A DNA stretch of 64,000 nucleotides. Source: Nocardia aurantia (GTDB taxonomy: Bacteria; Actinomycetota; Actinomycetes; Mycobacteriales; Mycobacteriaceae). The number at the start of each line of letters is the position of its first letter. Position 1 is the stretch's first letter. The stretch spans positions 620,001-684,000 of the forward strand of contig NZ_WEGI01000001.1 in NCBI RefSeq assembly GCF_009604425.1. The letters are read 5' to 3'. Of this stretch, positions 9,601 through 17,511 are shown piece after piece. Position numbers and translations under genes: made by a program. The notes below the pieces were generated by a model. The model was not told where the DNA came from. It made no database searches and saw only the letters and a list, made by a program, of their open reading frames with translations.

Positions 9601-10651
9601 CGGTCAGGTCGAGGACGGTCACCGAATCCAGCCCGGCGTCGCTGACGGTGCGCTCGGCGCCGTTGACGTAGCCGTCGTCGATGACCACCACCAGGTGCAG
9701 CCGTCCGGGGGTCGGCGGCGCGTTGCGCAGGAACCGGCCGCGCTCCTGCAGATCCTCGGTGAGCGCGGTCTCCAGTTCCGACAGCGACTCGTAGACCATC
9801 CGGCTGCTGCCGATGCCGTCCTTGTCCCGCGGATGTTGCAGGTGCGGAAGCCATTTTGTCCACGCCCAGTCCTCGGAGTCGGGTTCGGCGGTGACGATCG
9901 CGAACACCATGTTGTCCGGGCCGTGGAAGATGGCCAGTTCCAACATCATCGAGCGGATCAGCGCGCGGCTGTGCACCCGCGGGCCCTCGATGTTGATGGC
10001 GGGGAAGGCGCGCAACGAGATCGCGGTGGGCAGGCCGTGCACGACGGAATGCGTCCGGACGAACCGGCGCAGTGCCACCGTCGACACCGGCTCCAGATCC
10101 TCCAGCGGACCGGTCTCCGGCCGCGCCAGCTTGGTGGCCAGCCGATGACTGCCGATCCCGATTCGCACATGCCCGAAATCGGGGTCGCCCGGCCGGCGCT
10201 CCCACATCCGCCGGGTGCCGATGAGGGCCTGCAGGTCGACCGGGTGCGGATGACTCCACGCCAGGGCCAGTCGCTGGGCCTGACCGGTGTGCCGGACATC
10301 CTTGCGCACCTGGTCCAGGTAGCGGAAGTAGTCCTTGCGTTCCTCGTTGAGCTCCGCCGGCCGTTTGCCGTTGCCGCCGCTGCGGCCCGCGAACATGCCG
10401 ACCATAGACATCAGCATCATCATCGGGAACATCATGGTCAGCGGATTGCTCAGCATGGTCCGGCCGCCCATGGTGAACATCAGGCCCATCATGCCGACCG
10501 TGCCGACGATCATCACCAGCGGCATCAGCCGCTGCCACAACGGATTCGGGATCGGCGCGGTGATCTCCGGCGGCGCGTTGAGGATCACCTCGCCACCGGG
10601 CGAGCGGGGTGGCGCGATCCGGGCCAGCCGGACGAAACCCAGGGTACTCAT
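6605..10651 (-). CDS. eccC: EccC, FtsK/SpoIIIE-type ATPase of the type VII secretion machine
   Basis: 1348 aa, starting with ATG behind GAGGAATAGCC. This is a single-chain EccC (EccCa and EccCb fused). Two membrane helices lie near residues 40-95 (LMPLVMIVGTVGMMGLMF and MMFPMMMLMSMVGMFAG). Three P-loop ATPase modules follow: GATGSGKSE with Lys490, GGPQSGKST with Lys853 and a DVGSGKTT type with Lys1155. Walker B-like LFVIVDEF and VFLVID are present. EccC is the cytosolic motor that binds Esx substrates and drives their export; the first ATPase is normally the catalytic one. It is followed 34 bp upstream in genome order by mycP, in the same transcription unit as eccD. The length matches mycobacterial fused EccC, and all three P-loops look intact. 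Confidence 0.97.
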   Translation of the reverse strand: MSTLGFVRLARIAPPRSPGGEVILNAPPEITAPIPNPLWQRLMPLVMIVGTVGMMGLMFTMGGRTMLSNPLTMMFPMMMLMSMVGMFAGRSGGNGKRPAELNEERKDYFRYLDQVRKDVRHTGQAQRLALAWSHPHPVDLQALIGTRRMWERRPGDPDFGHVRIGIGSHRLATKLARPETGPLEDLEPVSTVALRRFVRTHSVVHGLPTAISLRAFPAINIEGPRVHSRALIRSMMLELAIFHGPDNMVFAIVTAEPDSEDWAWTKWLPHLQHPRDKDGIGSSRMVYESLSELETALTEDLQERGRFLRNAPPTPGRLHLVVVIDDGYVNGAERTVSDAGLDSVTVLDLTAPQTGLAVRRGLQLVVEESIIGARTGGTVEKFAGPDRVSPAEAATFARGMSRYRIASAAQIVNLGDETVANPGLMSLLRIPDATAIDPDVVWRPRSTRERLRVPIGITPDGTPVEIDIKESAENGMGPHGLCIGATGSGKSEFLRTLVLSMVTTHSPDLLNLVLVDFKGGATFLGLDPLPHVAAVITNLEEELSMVDRMRDALAGEMNRRQELLRAAGNFANVTEYEKARANGAQLDPLPALFVIVDEFSELLSQKPDFADLFVMIGRLGRSLRVHLLLASQRLEENRLRGLDSHLSYRIGLRTFSASESRQVLGITDAYHLPSQPGAGYLKSDAAEPLRFNASYVSGPYTPPVTSTSGGGGAVTAASGTVEVFTAATVAATVPEKPAEPVEVALPDLNALLADPPPVAGGVERTLLQVVVERLTGHGRPAHEVWLPPLDVSPTVDMLLPEPDWRAPGNRHGKLWMPIGIIDKPYEQKRDVLTIDLSGAQGHVAVVGGPQSGKSTTLRTIIMAAAATHTPEQAQFYCLDFGGGTLASMGDLPHVGSAASRLEIDRVRRTIAELSALLRQREARFLRLGIENMRDFRRLKADLATKPAAERAADPLSEDLFGDVFLVIDGWMGFREDYEALEGAVQQLVARGLSYGIHVMFGANRWGEIRAAIKDQVGTRIELRLGDPSDSEMDRRTAVNVPMNRPGRGITREKLHMLLGLPRLDSSVDPSTLSEGVAAAKAGMAAMYGDRKAPPVRMLPLELPRERVLATAREQNTVLDHRRVLIGLGESELQPMVLDFEEQPHLMVFADVGSGKTTLLRNIAMGIVENSDASQARIILIDYRRTMLGAIEGKHLAGYSTSSQTSIGTIKEVAGFVGQRIPGADITPAQLRERSWWTGPEVYVIVDDYDMVSSNNPLVPLIELLPQARDIGLHLIIARRAGGASRALYDNVLGPMKDMSVDGILMSTPKDEGVLLGDVRPAIYPPGRGMLVSRSRGRELIQISHLPPL

Positions 10652-10685
10652 GGCTATTCCTCGGTCGGGGTGCGGTCGGCGCGGG

Positions 10686-12107
10686 TCACAGGTCGTCGTC
10701 GCCGGGCAGGACGAGCGGGCGGCGGTGTTCGCGGCGGAACGGGATGGACACCGCCATCACGACGGCCAGCAGCGCCAGACAGATCAGCGCGCCGCCGACG
10801 CCGATCCGCAGCGGCCACGGATCCACCCGCGGCGGTGGCAGCGGCGCCGGAATGGCCCGGCCCGCCCCGGCCGCGCGGACGTCGCCGGGCGCGGGCAGGA
10901 CCGCGGACAGTGCGGCCACCGGATCGATCAGCCCGGCGCCGATGCGGTCGTCGCGGCCGGGTCCCGGCCCGTGTGCGGTGCGCACAATCCGGTCCATGAC
11001 CTGCGGCGCGGTCAGCGCGGGAAATCGGGAACGCACCAGAGCGGCCACCCCGGCGACGAACGCGCTGGAGAAGCTGGTGCCGTCGACCGGCGCCACCGGC
11101 CCGTCGGTCTGCGGGGTGCCGTTGACCAGGCCGGTGCCGCCGGGGGAGCTGTCCAGCGACATCAGGTTGCTGCCCGGCGCGGCCACCGAGACCCACGGCC
11201 CGTACAGGGTGTACGGCGAAGGCGCCCCGTCGAGTTCGACCGAGCCGACCGACAGCACGTACGGCGCGAACCAGGCCGGGGTCGCGATGGTCTTGACCGT
11301 ATCCCAGCCGGCGGTGCCGTTCTGCGCCTTGCACGCGCCCTGGCTCTCCAGGTTGCCGGCCGCGGCGACCACCACCACGTCGTGGTCGTAGGCGTACTTC
11401 AGGGCGGCGCCGAGGGCGCCGTCGGCGGGGTTGTCGCCCGCGGAGGTGCAGGACACCTCGGAGATGTTGATGACGGTGGCGCGCATGTCGACCGCGTGCA
11501 CGATCGCGAAGGCGAGGGTGGTCACCGTACCGTAGCCGCCGGCCGACATCCGGCCCTGCTTGTCGGCGCTGGAGGTGCCCTTGACCTCGTAGGCGAGGCT
11601 GGTCTGGCGGATGCTCAGGACGGCCGCGTCGGGGGCGACGCCGGAGAATCGGTCCTCGGGCGCGGGATGTCCCGCGATCAGGCCGGCCACCAGGGTGCCG
11701 TGGCCGTCGCAGTCGGTGGTGCCGTCCGAGTCCGACACGTAGTCGCCGCCGGGGACGAGCGACAGCCGGGGATGGTTGTTCACGCCGGTATCGATGACGG
11801 CCACCAATTGCCCTGCGCCCCGGCTGAATTGCCACGCCTGTTGCAGGCCCAGCGCCTTCTGCACGGGTGGCTCGGTGACCGGGGCGTTGCCGGTCCAGAC
11901 CGGATGCGAGCAGACCAGGTGCTGCTGGCTGGGTTCCGGCGGCCGCACCGGCGCGCCGAGCACCAGCGCGTTCGGGTCGACCCCGGGCGGCCCCACCGCC
12001 TGCGCGCCGGGCATCGGCCCGCAGATCAGCAGCGCGACCACGCCCAGGGCGCACCCACCGCGCACGGCTGCGCCGGCGCGCTGGAAACGTGGTGCGCGAC
12101 TACGCAT
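10686..12107 (-). CDS. mycP: mycosin, membrane-anchored subtilisin-like serine protease MycP
   Basis: 473 aa. An N-terminal signal segment (GCALGVVALLICG) is followed by an S8 protease domain. The triad is visible: Asp106 in VIDTGVN, His136 in DGHGTLVAG and Ser345 in GTSFSSAFVAG. A Pro-rich linker, a C-terminal membrane helix (GGALICLALLAVVMAV) and a short basic/acidic tail follow. Mycosins sit on the periplasmic side of the ESX complex and stabilise it. The ATG lies inside the last codons of eccD, overlapping by 8 nt, which implies translational coupling. Nothing is missing relative to the family. Confidence 0.97.
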   Translation of the reverse strand: MRSRAPRFQRAGAAVRGGCALGVVALLICGPMPGAQAVGPPGVDPNALVLGAPVRPPEPSQQHLVCSHPVWTGNAPVTEPPVQKALGLQQAWQFSRGAGQLVAVIDTGVNNHPRLSLVPGGDYVSDSDGTTDCDGHGTLVAGLIAGHPAPEDRFSGVAPDAAVLSIRQTSLAYEVKGTSSADKQGRMSAGGYGTVTTLAFAIVHAVDMRATVINISEVSCTSAGDNPADGALGAALKYAYDHDVVVVAAAGNLESQGACKAQNGTAGWDTVKTIATPAWFAPYVLSVGSVELDGAPSPYTLYGPWVSVAAPGSNLMSLDSSPGGTGLVNGTPQTDGPVAPVDGTSFSSAFVAGVAALVRSRFPALTAPQVMDRIVRTAHGPGPGRDDRIGAGLIDPVAALSAVLPAPGDVRAAGAGRAIPAPLPPPRVDPWPLRIGVGGALICLALLAVVMAVSIPFRREHRRPLVLPGDDDL

Positions 12108-13578
12108 TGCGGGCCATGCCGTAGATGTCGAGCACCCAGAAGGCCAGCGGTCCGATCACGCAGATGAAGAAGTATTCGAGGATCTCGCCGAACCGCTGCA
12201 CCACCGGTGAGACCTCGACCCGCGGGCCGACCACCCCGAGCAGCACCGCGCCGGCCGAGAACACCAGCAGCGCACCGGCGGCGGGCAGCGCCAGCCCGTG
12301 CTGCCGCAGCCCGAGCAGGATCGGCAGGGCGACCAGGATCGCGCACCCACCCACCACCAGCGCCCCGGCCTGGGCCATGTCCGCGAACGCGCGGGCCCGC
12401 CGGGCCAGCACCAGGCCGGTGGCGACCGCCAGAGCCGCTCCCTGCCAGCGATGTTCGGGCGTGGCCGCCGTGAGAAGCGCACCGGTCACGACGGCCAGCA
12501 CGATGCCGATCACCATGCCGGACTGGTATTCGTTGGCCAGTTTGGAGCGCAGGCCCAGCCCCGCCGCGGACGGGATCGCCGTCGCGCCGATCGCGCCGAT
12601 GCCCTCGATGGTGGGCCGCTGTTCGTGGTCGCGCGGGTCGATGGCGCCACCGGCGGTCGGCACCGGGGGCACCGGCAGCCGGGCCGTCGCGACGGCCACC
12701 CGCGGCGCGAGCGTGATGCCCAGCAGGCCGCAGATCACCGCCACCGCACCGACTTTCGGGGCGTCGACGTGCCAGACGGCCATGACCCCGGACCCGGCGG
12801 TGCCGAACACGGCCGCCGTGATCAGCGTCGCGAACATCGCCGTCCCGGTGTTCACCAGGCGCAGCACCGGCACCGTCAGCAGCAGGGTAGCGGCGCAGCC
12901 GAGCAGGACGTGCGGGGTGCCGAGATCGCCGGGGACCATCAGCGCGGCCCCGGTTCCGGTGAGGATGAGACCGCACAGCGAAAGCGCGGTGGCCGTGCGG
13001 GTGTCGGCGTACATGCGCGCGGCGAGCGTGGCGGCCACCAGGGTCAGCAGGCCGGCGCCGAGACCCGTGGCGCCGGCCGCGATACCCCAGCCGTGCACGG
13101 TCGCCACGACCAGCAGCAGGGCCACGCCGAGGCTGCCCGCGATCGCGGCGCCCAGTCCGGTGCGCCCGGCGGCGTCGGAACTCCAACCGTGGAAGGAACT
13201 TTCGGTGAGTCGCGCGACCGCGTCGATCACGTCGTCGAACAACGCGGGCGCCTCGACCGTGTCGATCGTGCGCAGCACCAGCAGTTCGCCGTCGAAAACC
13301 TCTGCCTCGGTCAGTGATCGGTGCGGTTCGATCGGTTCGTGGCCCAGCCGGGACAATGTCCAGTGCTGTGCCTGCAGCGGGCCGCCGCTCTCGTCGTGTT
13401 CGGACAGATCCGGATTTCGGGATGCGATGATCTCCACGACATCCGGGATGAAATTGGCGATCGGTATCGCGGCCGGCAATGCCATGTCGACCTGTGTGTT
13501 GCCGCCGATAATCGAAACCCGGCACAGCTGTGGCTCGATAGCCGTTGACTCGATCACTGGACGTACTCCCGATGTCAT
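12100..13578 (-). CDS. eccD: EccD, multi-spanning channel component of the type VII secretion system
   Basis: 492 aa. Residues 1-100 form the ubiquitin-like cytosolic domain typical of EccD (CRVSIIGGNTQVDMALPAAI). The rest is a run of about eleven hydrophobic helices, such as LLLVVATVHGWGIAAG and GMVIGIVLAVVTGALL. EccD dimers form most of the membrane vestibule of the ESX complex. It is the first gene of the eccD-mycP-eccC run. Its start faces eccA across about 200 bp that contain a TTCACCT inverted repeat. Confidence 0.96.
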   Translation of the reverse strand: MTSGVRPVIESTAIEPQLCRVSIIGGNTQVDMALPAAIPIANFIPDVVEIIASRNPDLSEHDESGGPLQAQHWTLSRLGHEPIEPHRSLTEAEVFDGELLVLRTIDTVEAPALFDDVIDAVARLTESSFHGWSSDAAGRTGLGAAIAGSLGVALLLVVATVHGWGIAAGATGLGAGLLTLVAATLAARMYADTRTATALSLCGLILTGTGAALMVPGDLGTPHVLLGCAATLLLTVPVLRLVNTGTAMFATLITAAVFGTAGSGVMAVWHVDAPKVGAVAVICGLLGITLAPRVAVATARLPVPPVPTAGGAIDPRDHEQRPTIEGIGAIGATAIPSAAGLGLRSKLANEYQSGMVIGIVLAVVTGALLTAATPEHRWQGAALAVATGLVLARRARAFADMAQAGALVVGGCAILVALPILLGLRQHGLALPAAGALLVFSAGAVLLGVVGPRVEVSPVVQRFGEILEYFFICVIGPLAFWVLDIYGMARNA

Positions 13579-13713
13579 GCCGGTCGTGCGTTCTGCAAGC
13601 TATCAGATGCCCCGGCGCCGTGCCGGACGGAACCCGGCCCGCGTGCACCGGAATCCAACCGTGCTGGGCACATTCGCCTCCGGCGTGGCAAAATTCATGT
13701 GCCGGGTTCACTT

Positions 13714-13767
13714 TTCACCTTAACCATAGGTGAACTGTGGGTGCCGGCCGGAGATTTCGGTTCACCT
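13714..13767. promoter_or_regulatory. TTCACCT inverted repeat and extra copy in the eccD/eccA divergent promoter
   Basis: TTCACCT at 13714-13720 and its complement AGGTGAA at 13728-13734 form a perfect 7-bp inverted repeat with a 7-nt spacer. A further direct TTCACCT lies at 13761-13767, just before the eccA ribosome-binding site, and a partial TTCAC at 13707-13711. Clustered half-sites between two divergent secretion genes look like an operator. The regulator is unknown. Confidence 0.55.
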
Positions 13768-13785
13768 TCAGGGAGAGTTTCGAGT

Positions 13786-15603
13786 ATGTCCGCCATTCGG
13801 CAAGCGCAACAGGTATTCGATGCGGGCGTGCTGTCCCTGGGTCTGATGGTCGACGGCCAGCAGGCCGCGAAGGATCTGGAGTACGCCAAGATAGCGTTCC
13901 GGCGGGCGACCGAAGTCGACCCCACGATGTGCGACGCGTGGCTCGGCCGGGCGGCCGCGGGCGATGTCACTCGTGAGGTCCTGGCCCAGCTGTACCGCAC
14001 CTCGGCCACCGCGCTGCTGCGCGAGCAGCGCCGCATCGGGCTGGCGCCACGACAGCTGGTGGGCCGCTTCCAGATCGGTCAGTACATCGAATATCCGATC
14101 GCCAGCCTGGCCGAGATCTGGCTCGCCTGGGCCATGCAGCTGATCAACGATCAGGAGTACGACGAGGCCGAGAAGGTGCTCGACGAGCTGGCCGAGCGCC
14201 GCCGCGCCATGACCGACGATCCCGACCGCGCCATCGACGACCGGGTGTGCGCCTACACCCGCGCGGTGCTGCACTTCAACACCCAGCGCTGGCCGGACGT
14301 GATGTCGGTGCTGGCCGGTTCGGCGGAATGGCCCGACACCTATCTGGCGTCCGGCGCGCACATCATGGTCGGCACCGCGTGCGCGCACCTCGGGCTGTTC
14401 GGTGAGGCGATCCGGCGGCTGGACCTGGCCCAGAACGGACCGATCCCGGCCGCCCGCACCGCCGCCATGTACTGCCGCGGCCTGTGCCTGCGCGAACTGG
14501 GCAACGAGGACGAGGCGCGGGCCATGTTCGAGAAGGTCTACACGCAGGTCCCCAATTTCGAGTCGAACGCGCAGGCCATGCGCGATCCCAAGTTCCGGAT
14601 CGTCGTGACCACCCGGGAGAACATCGAATCCCGCACCGACCGTTGGGATCCGGCCTCGGCGCCCTCGCTGGAGGAGGTCGCCGAGCAGGAGCATCAGGAC
14701 AAGGCGGAGGCGATCCTGGCGGCCGCCCGCGCCGAACTGGATCAGCAGATCGGTCTGGGCGCGGTCAAGGTGCAGGTCGCCAAGTTGCAGTCGTCCGCGA
14801 CGCTGGCGAAGATCCGCGCCGAGAAGGGGCTGTCCAGCATGCCGCGCGGTCAGCACCTGGCCTTCACCGGCCCGCCCGGCACCGGTAAGACCACGATCGC
14901 CCGCGTGGTCGCGAAGATCTACTGCGGACTCGGACTTCTCAAGACCGACAAGGTGATCGAGACCAAGCGCTCCGATTTCGTCGGCCAGCACCTCGGTTCC
15001 ACCGCGATCAAGTCCAATGCCCTCATCGACTCGGCCATGGACGGCGTGCTGTTCGTGGACGAGGCGTATACCCTTATCCAGCAAGGACTTTCCGGCGGCG
15101 ACGCGTTCGGCCGCGAGGCCGTCGACACCCTGCTGGCCCGGATGGAGAACGACCGCGACCGGCTGATCGTCATCATCGCCGGCTACGACGGCGAGATCGA
15201 CCGCTTCCTGGCCGCCAACGACGGTCTGGCGTCCCGCTTCGCCAAGCGGGTGAAGTTCGACTCCTACACCCCGGACGAACTGTGCGACATCGGCCGGCTG
15301 ATCGCGAAGAACCGCGATTCCACCGTCTCCGAGGACGCGATCGATCTGCTCCGCCACGCCTGCCAGGAACTGTTCGACGCCGAGCGGGTGGACCAGAGCG
15401 GCCTGCCGCGGCGCGGTATCGACATCGCGGGCAACGGCCGCTTCATCCGCAACGTGATCGAGAACGCCGAGGAGGAGCGGGAATACCGCCTCGCCAGCGA
15501 CGACAGCCTCGATCTGCGGAACCTCGACGATGATGTCCTGATGCGGATCGAAGCCGCCGACATGGCCAAATCGCTGGAGAACCTGCTCAGTACTCTGGGA
15601 TGA
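13786..15603 (+). CDS. eccA: EccA, AAA+ ATPase of the type VII secretion system
   Basis: 605 aa. The ATG at 13786 sits behind GGGAGAG and opens the canonical start (MSAIRQAQQVFDAG). The N-terminal half is TPR-like and helical (about 1-290), the substrate/chaperone-binding part in EccA proteins. The C-terminal CbbX-type AAA+ domain has Walker A GPPGTGKTT (Lys368), Walker B VLFVDEAY near 421-428, an ASRF arginine-finger region and a sensor-2 segment. EccA is cytosolic and is thought to release EspG from PE/PPE substrates. It is transcribed away from eccD. Its 3' end overlaps the convergent glycosyltransferase by 17 bp. Confidence 0.96.
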   Translation: MSAIRQAQQVFDAGVLSLGLMVDGQQAAKDLEYAKIAFRRATEVDPTMCDAWLGRAAAGDVTREVLAQLYRTSATALLREQRRIGLAPRQLVGRFQIGQYIEYPIASLAEIWLAWAMQLINDQEYDEAEKVLDELAERRRAMTDDPDRAIDDRVCAYTRAVLHFNTQRWPDVMSVLAGSAEWPDTYLASGAHIMVGTACAHLGLFGEAIRRLDLAQNGPIPAARTAAMYCRGLCLRELGNEDEARAMFEKVYTQVPNFESNAQAMRDPKFRIVVTTRENIESRTDRWDPASAPSLEEVAEQEHQDKAEAILAAARAELDQQIGLGAVKVQVAKLQSSATLAKIRAEKGLSSMPRGQHLAFTGPPGTGKTTIARVVAKIYCGLGLLKTDKVIETKRSDFVGQHLGSTAIKSNALIDSAMDGVLFVDEAYTLIQQGLSGGDAFGREAVDTLLARMENDRDRLIVIIAGYDGEIDRFLAANDGLASRFAKRVKFDSYTPDELCDIGRLIAKNRDSTVSEDAIDLLRHACQELFDAERVDQSGLPRRGIDIAGNGRFIRNVIENAEEEREYRLASDDSLDLRNLDDDVLMRIEAADMAKSLENLLSTLG

Positions 15604-16387
15604 CCGGGCCTCCGACCGGAGCGGGGAACAGGAACGGCTCGCCGAAGACGTGCAGCCACAGGCGCTCACAGAAGTAGCCGTGGGCGTCGGCGCCGATCGC
15701 GGCCTGGCGCATCCGGACCAGCGCCCGCTGCGGCAGCTTGGCGATCAGTGGGTTGCGGACCGCGAAAATGGCGCCGTAGCAATGTCTTCCGATCAGGTGC
15801 TTGGCGCACTCGTCGGCGAGGTCGGGCAGTTCGCACATGCTCAGGAAGTGCGCCATCATGTTGACGCCCTCGGGCAGGCGGTGCAGCAGGCGGTAGGTCC
15901 GGCCGATCCGCTCCGAGCCGGGATCGACCCATTCCAGCGTGGTCCAGGTGCACAGCGAGTACAGCTCCTCGCGCACCCGCAGACCCGGTACCTGGGACCG
16001 CTCCGGGGTCAGCAGGGTGCTCGGCGGATGCCCGATGTGTTCCTTCCAGGCCCAGCTCAGCCCCTGCACATCGGACCAGGTGTCGGCCCGGTCCAGCAGG
16101 GCCAGGAAATCCGGGCTGTGCTCGAACGGGTCGCCCTGCGCGAAGACGGTGTATTCGCCTGCGCCCGGCCCGTATTCGAGCATGTGGGTGAGGTAGGTGT
16201 CGGATTCCCGGCCGGCGTTGCGCAGCGGGAGGTACGTGGTCGCGCGCTCCAGGATCTCCATCGGCAGGTCCGGGCCGCCCTTGTTGTAGATGTGCAGGCG
16301 GAAGTTCTCGGGCACCCGCAGTACCCAGTCCAGCGGCTCGTTGTAACGAGCGATCACCAGATCGTGCGTGCCGGCGTTGTCGGTCAT
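15587..16387 (-). CDS. putative glycosyltransferase-like protein (DUF3431-like)
   Basis: 266 aa, starting with ATG behind GGGAGAGAATCC. It begins DLVIARYNEPLDWV and continues LHIYNKG, then YLPLRNAGRES and YTVFAQGDPFEHSP. This is the layout of DUF3431-type proteins, which resemble GT-A glycosyltransferases (nucleotide-sugar fold; the substrate is unknown). A Trp/Cys-rich middle (LCTWTTLEWVDPGSERIGRT) is typical of that group. It lies 11 bp downstream of the family-4 glycosyltransferase in the same direction, so the two probably form an operon with eccB. Its role in the ESX locus is unproven. Confidence 0.65.
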   Translation of the reverse strand: MTDNAGTHDLVIARYNEPLDWVLRVPENFRLHIYNKGGPDLPMEILERATTYLPLRNAGRESDTYLTHMLEYGPGAGEYTVFAQGDPFEHSPDFLALLDRADTWSDVQGLSWAWKEHIGHPPSTLLTPERSQVPGLRVREELYSLCTWTTLEWVDPGSERIGRTYRLLHRLPEGVNMMAHFLSMCELPDLADECAKHLIGRHCYGAIFAVRNPLIAKLPQRALVRMRQAAIGADAHGYFCERLWLHVFGEPFLFPAPVGGPVIPEY

Positions 16388-16398
16388 GGATTCTCTCC

Positions 16399-17472
16399 CT
16401 ACATCGTGTAGAAGCCGTCGTCCCAGAGGGTCTGCAGCCTGCGGAAGTAGTAGTCGTACTGCGGCGCGATCGCCTCGGTGGAGAACTTCGACACCGCGTA
16501 ATCGCGAATTCCCTGGTAGTCCAGCTTGTCCACCGATTCGGCGGCGTCGGTGAACTCGCGCAGCGTGCGGCATCGGAAGCCCTGGACGCCCTGCTGCACG
16601 GTCTCGCTGTAGGCGCCCCAGTCGGTGGTGATCACCGGTGTGCCGCACAGCATCGCCTCGACGTGCACGCCGCCGAACGGTTCCAGATACAGCGAGGGCG
16701 CGAAAACCGCACGGGCGCGGCTCATCAGCTCGCCGCGGCGCGCGACGTCCACGATGCCGACGTGTTCGCCGTAGGTCGGCGGCCGGCCGGCGCCCGCGAG
16801 CAGCAGGCGCGCACCGATCCGCCGGCACGCGTCGACGGCGATCTGGACACCCTTGGCCTCGATCAGCCGGCCGACGAACAGGAAGTAGTCGTCCTTCTCG
16901 GCGGAGAACGGAAAGTCGGCCACCTCGAAGTAGTTCGGGATCACCGCGTCGTAGAACTGGCCGCGATCGGACATGATCTTGGCCACGGTGCTGCGCGCGC
17001 CGTGCACCGCGTGCATCCAGGCGTAGCTCTCGAACACCCGGTACTTGGCGAACACCCCGCTGTAGCCGACGCCGAATTCGACGGTCTGCATCTCGGGGAA
17101 CGCGTCGGCGATCGGCTTCTGCCCGGAACCGCCTATCACGCAAAGGAAGTCGCGCGGCTGCCGGCGCTTGCCGATTTCGGCGATCATCCGGGCGTTGGTG
17201 TGGATCCAGTGCCGGTCAGCGGGATTCCAGGAGAACCAGTCGAAGCCGTCGGCGAGGGTCTTCTCCCCGAACCAGTCCAGCTGATCCGCCTTCGTGAAGA
17301 CGGTGACCAACTCGGTGCAGGCGGCCTCGTTCTCGTCCCCGGCGTACAGGTACACCTCGTGGCCGAGGCCCGTCATCATGTCGCAGAATTTGCGCACCTT
17401 CTGCGTGTACGCGCACGGCGTGTAGTACTTGGTGGTCTGCGTATACGGCAGCGCGGCTACGTGGAATCTCAT
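16399..17472 (-). CDS. GT-B glycosyltransferase, family 4-like
   Basis: 357 aa. The N-terminal Rossmann half begins MRFHVAALPYTQTTKYY and includes FCDMMTGLGHEVYLYAG. The donor-binding half shows DYFLFVGRLIEAKGVQIAV and the EX7E-type motif FAPSLYLEPFGGVHVEAMLCG with its two glutamates, followed by TPVITTDWGAYSE. This is characteristic of retaining family-4 glycosyltransferases. It sits between eccB and the DUF3431-like gene on the same strand, inside the secretion core. This suggests it may modify ESX substrates or surface glycan near the channel, but nothing in the sequence identifies the acceptor. Confidence 0.85.
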   Translation of the reverse strand: MRFHVAALPYTQTTKYYTPCAYTQKVRKFCDMMTGLGHEVYLYAGDENEAACTELVTVFTKADQLDWFGEKTLADGFDWFSWNPADRHWIHTNARMIAEIGKRRQPRDFLCVIGGSGQKPIADAFPEMQTVEFGVGYSGVFAKYRVFESYAWMHAVHGARSTVAKIMSDRGQFYDAVIPNYFEVADFPFSAEKDDYFLFVGRLIEAKGVQIAVDACRRIGARLLLAGAGRPPTYGEHVGIVDVARRGELMSRARAVFAPSLYLEPFGGVHVEAMLCGTPVITTDWGAYSETVQQGVQGFRCRTLREFTDAAESVDKLDYQGIRDYAVSKFSTEAIAPQYDYYFRRLQTLWDDGFYTM

Positions 17473-17511
17473 CCGATCACTCAGGGTTGACGGGTCAGGG
17501 GGACAAGCGGC

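Noticed and set aside
6620..10999. 1459-codon open frame antisense to eccC
   Set aside because: A shadow of eccC in a GC-rich genome; its translation is His/Gln/Gly/Arg-rich with no domain, while eccC is a clear family member.
10335..12167. 610-codon plus-strand frame opposite mycP and the start of eccC
   Set aside because: Antisense shadow; mycP has an intact catalytic triad and signal peptide in the other frame.
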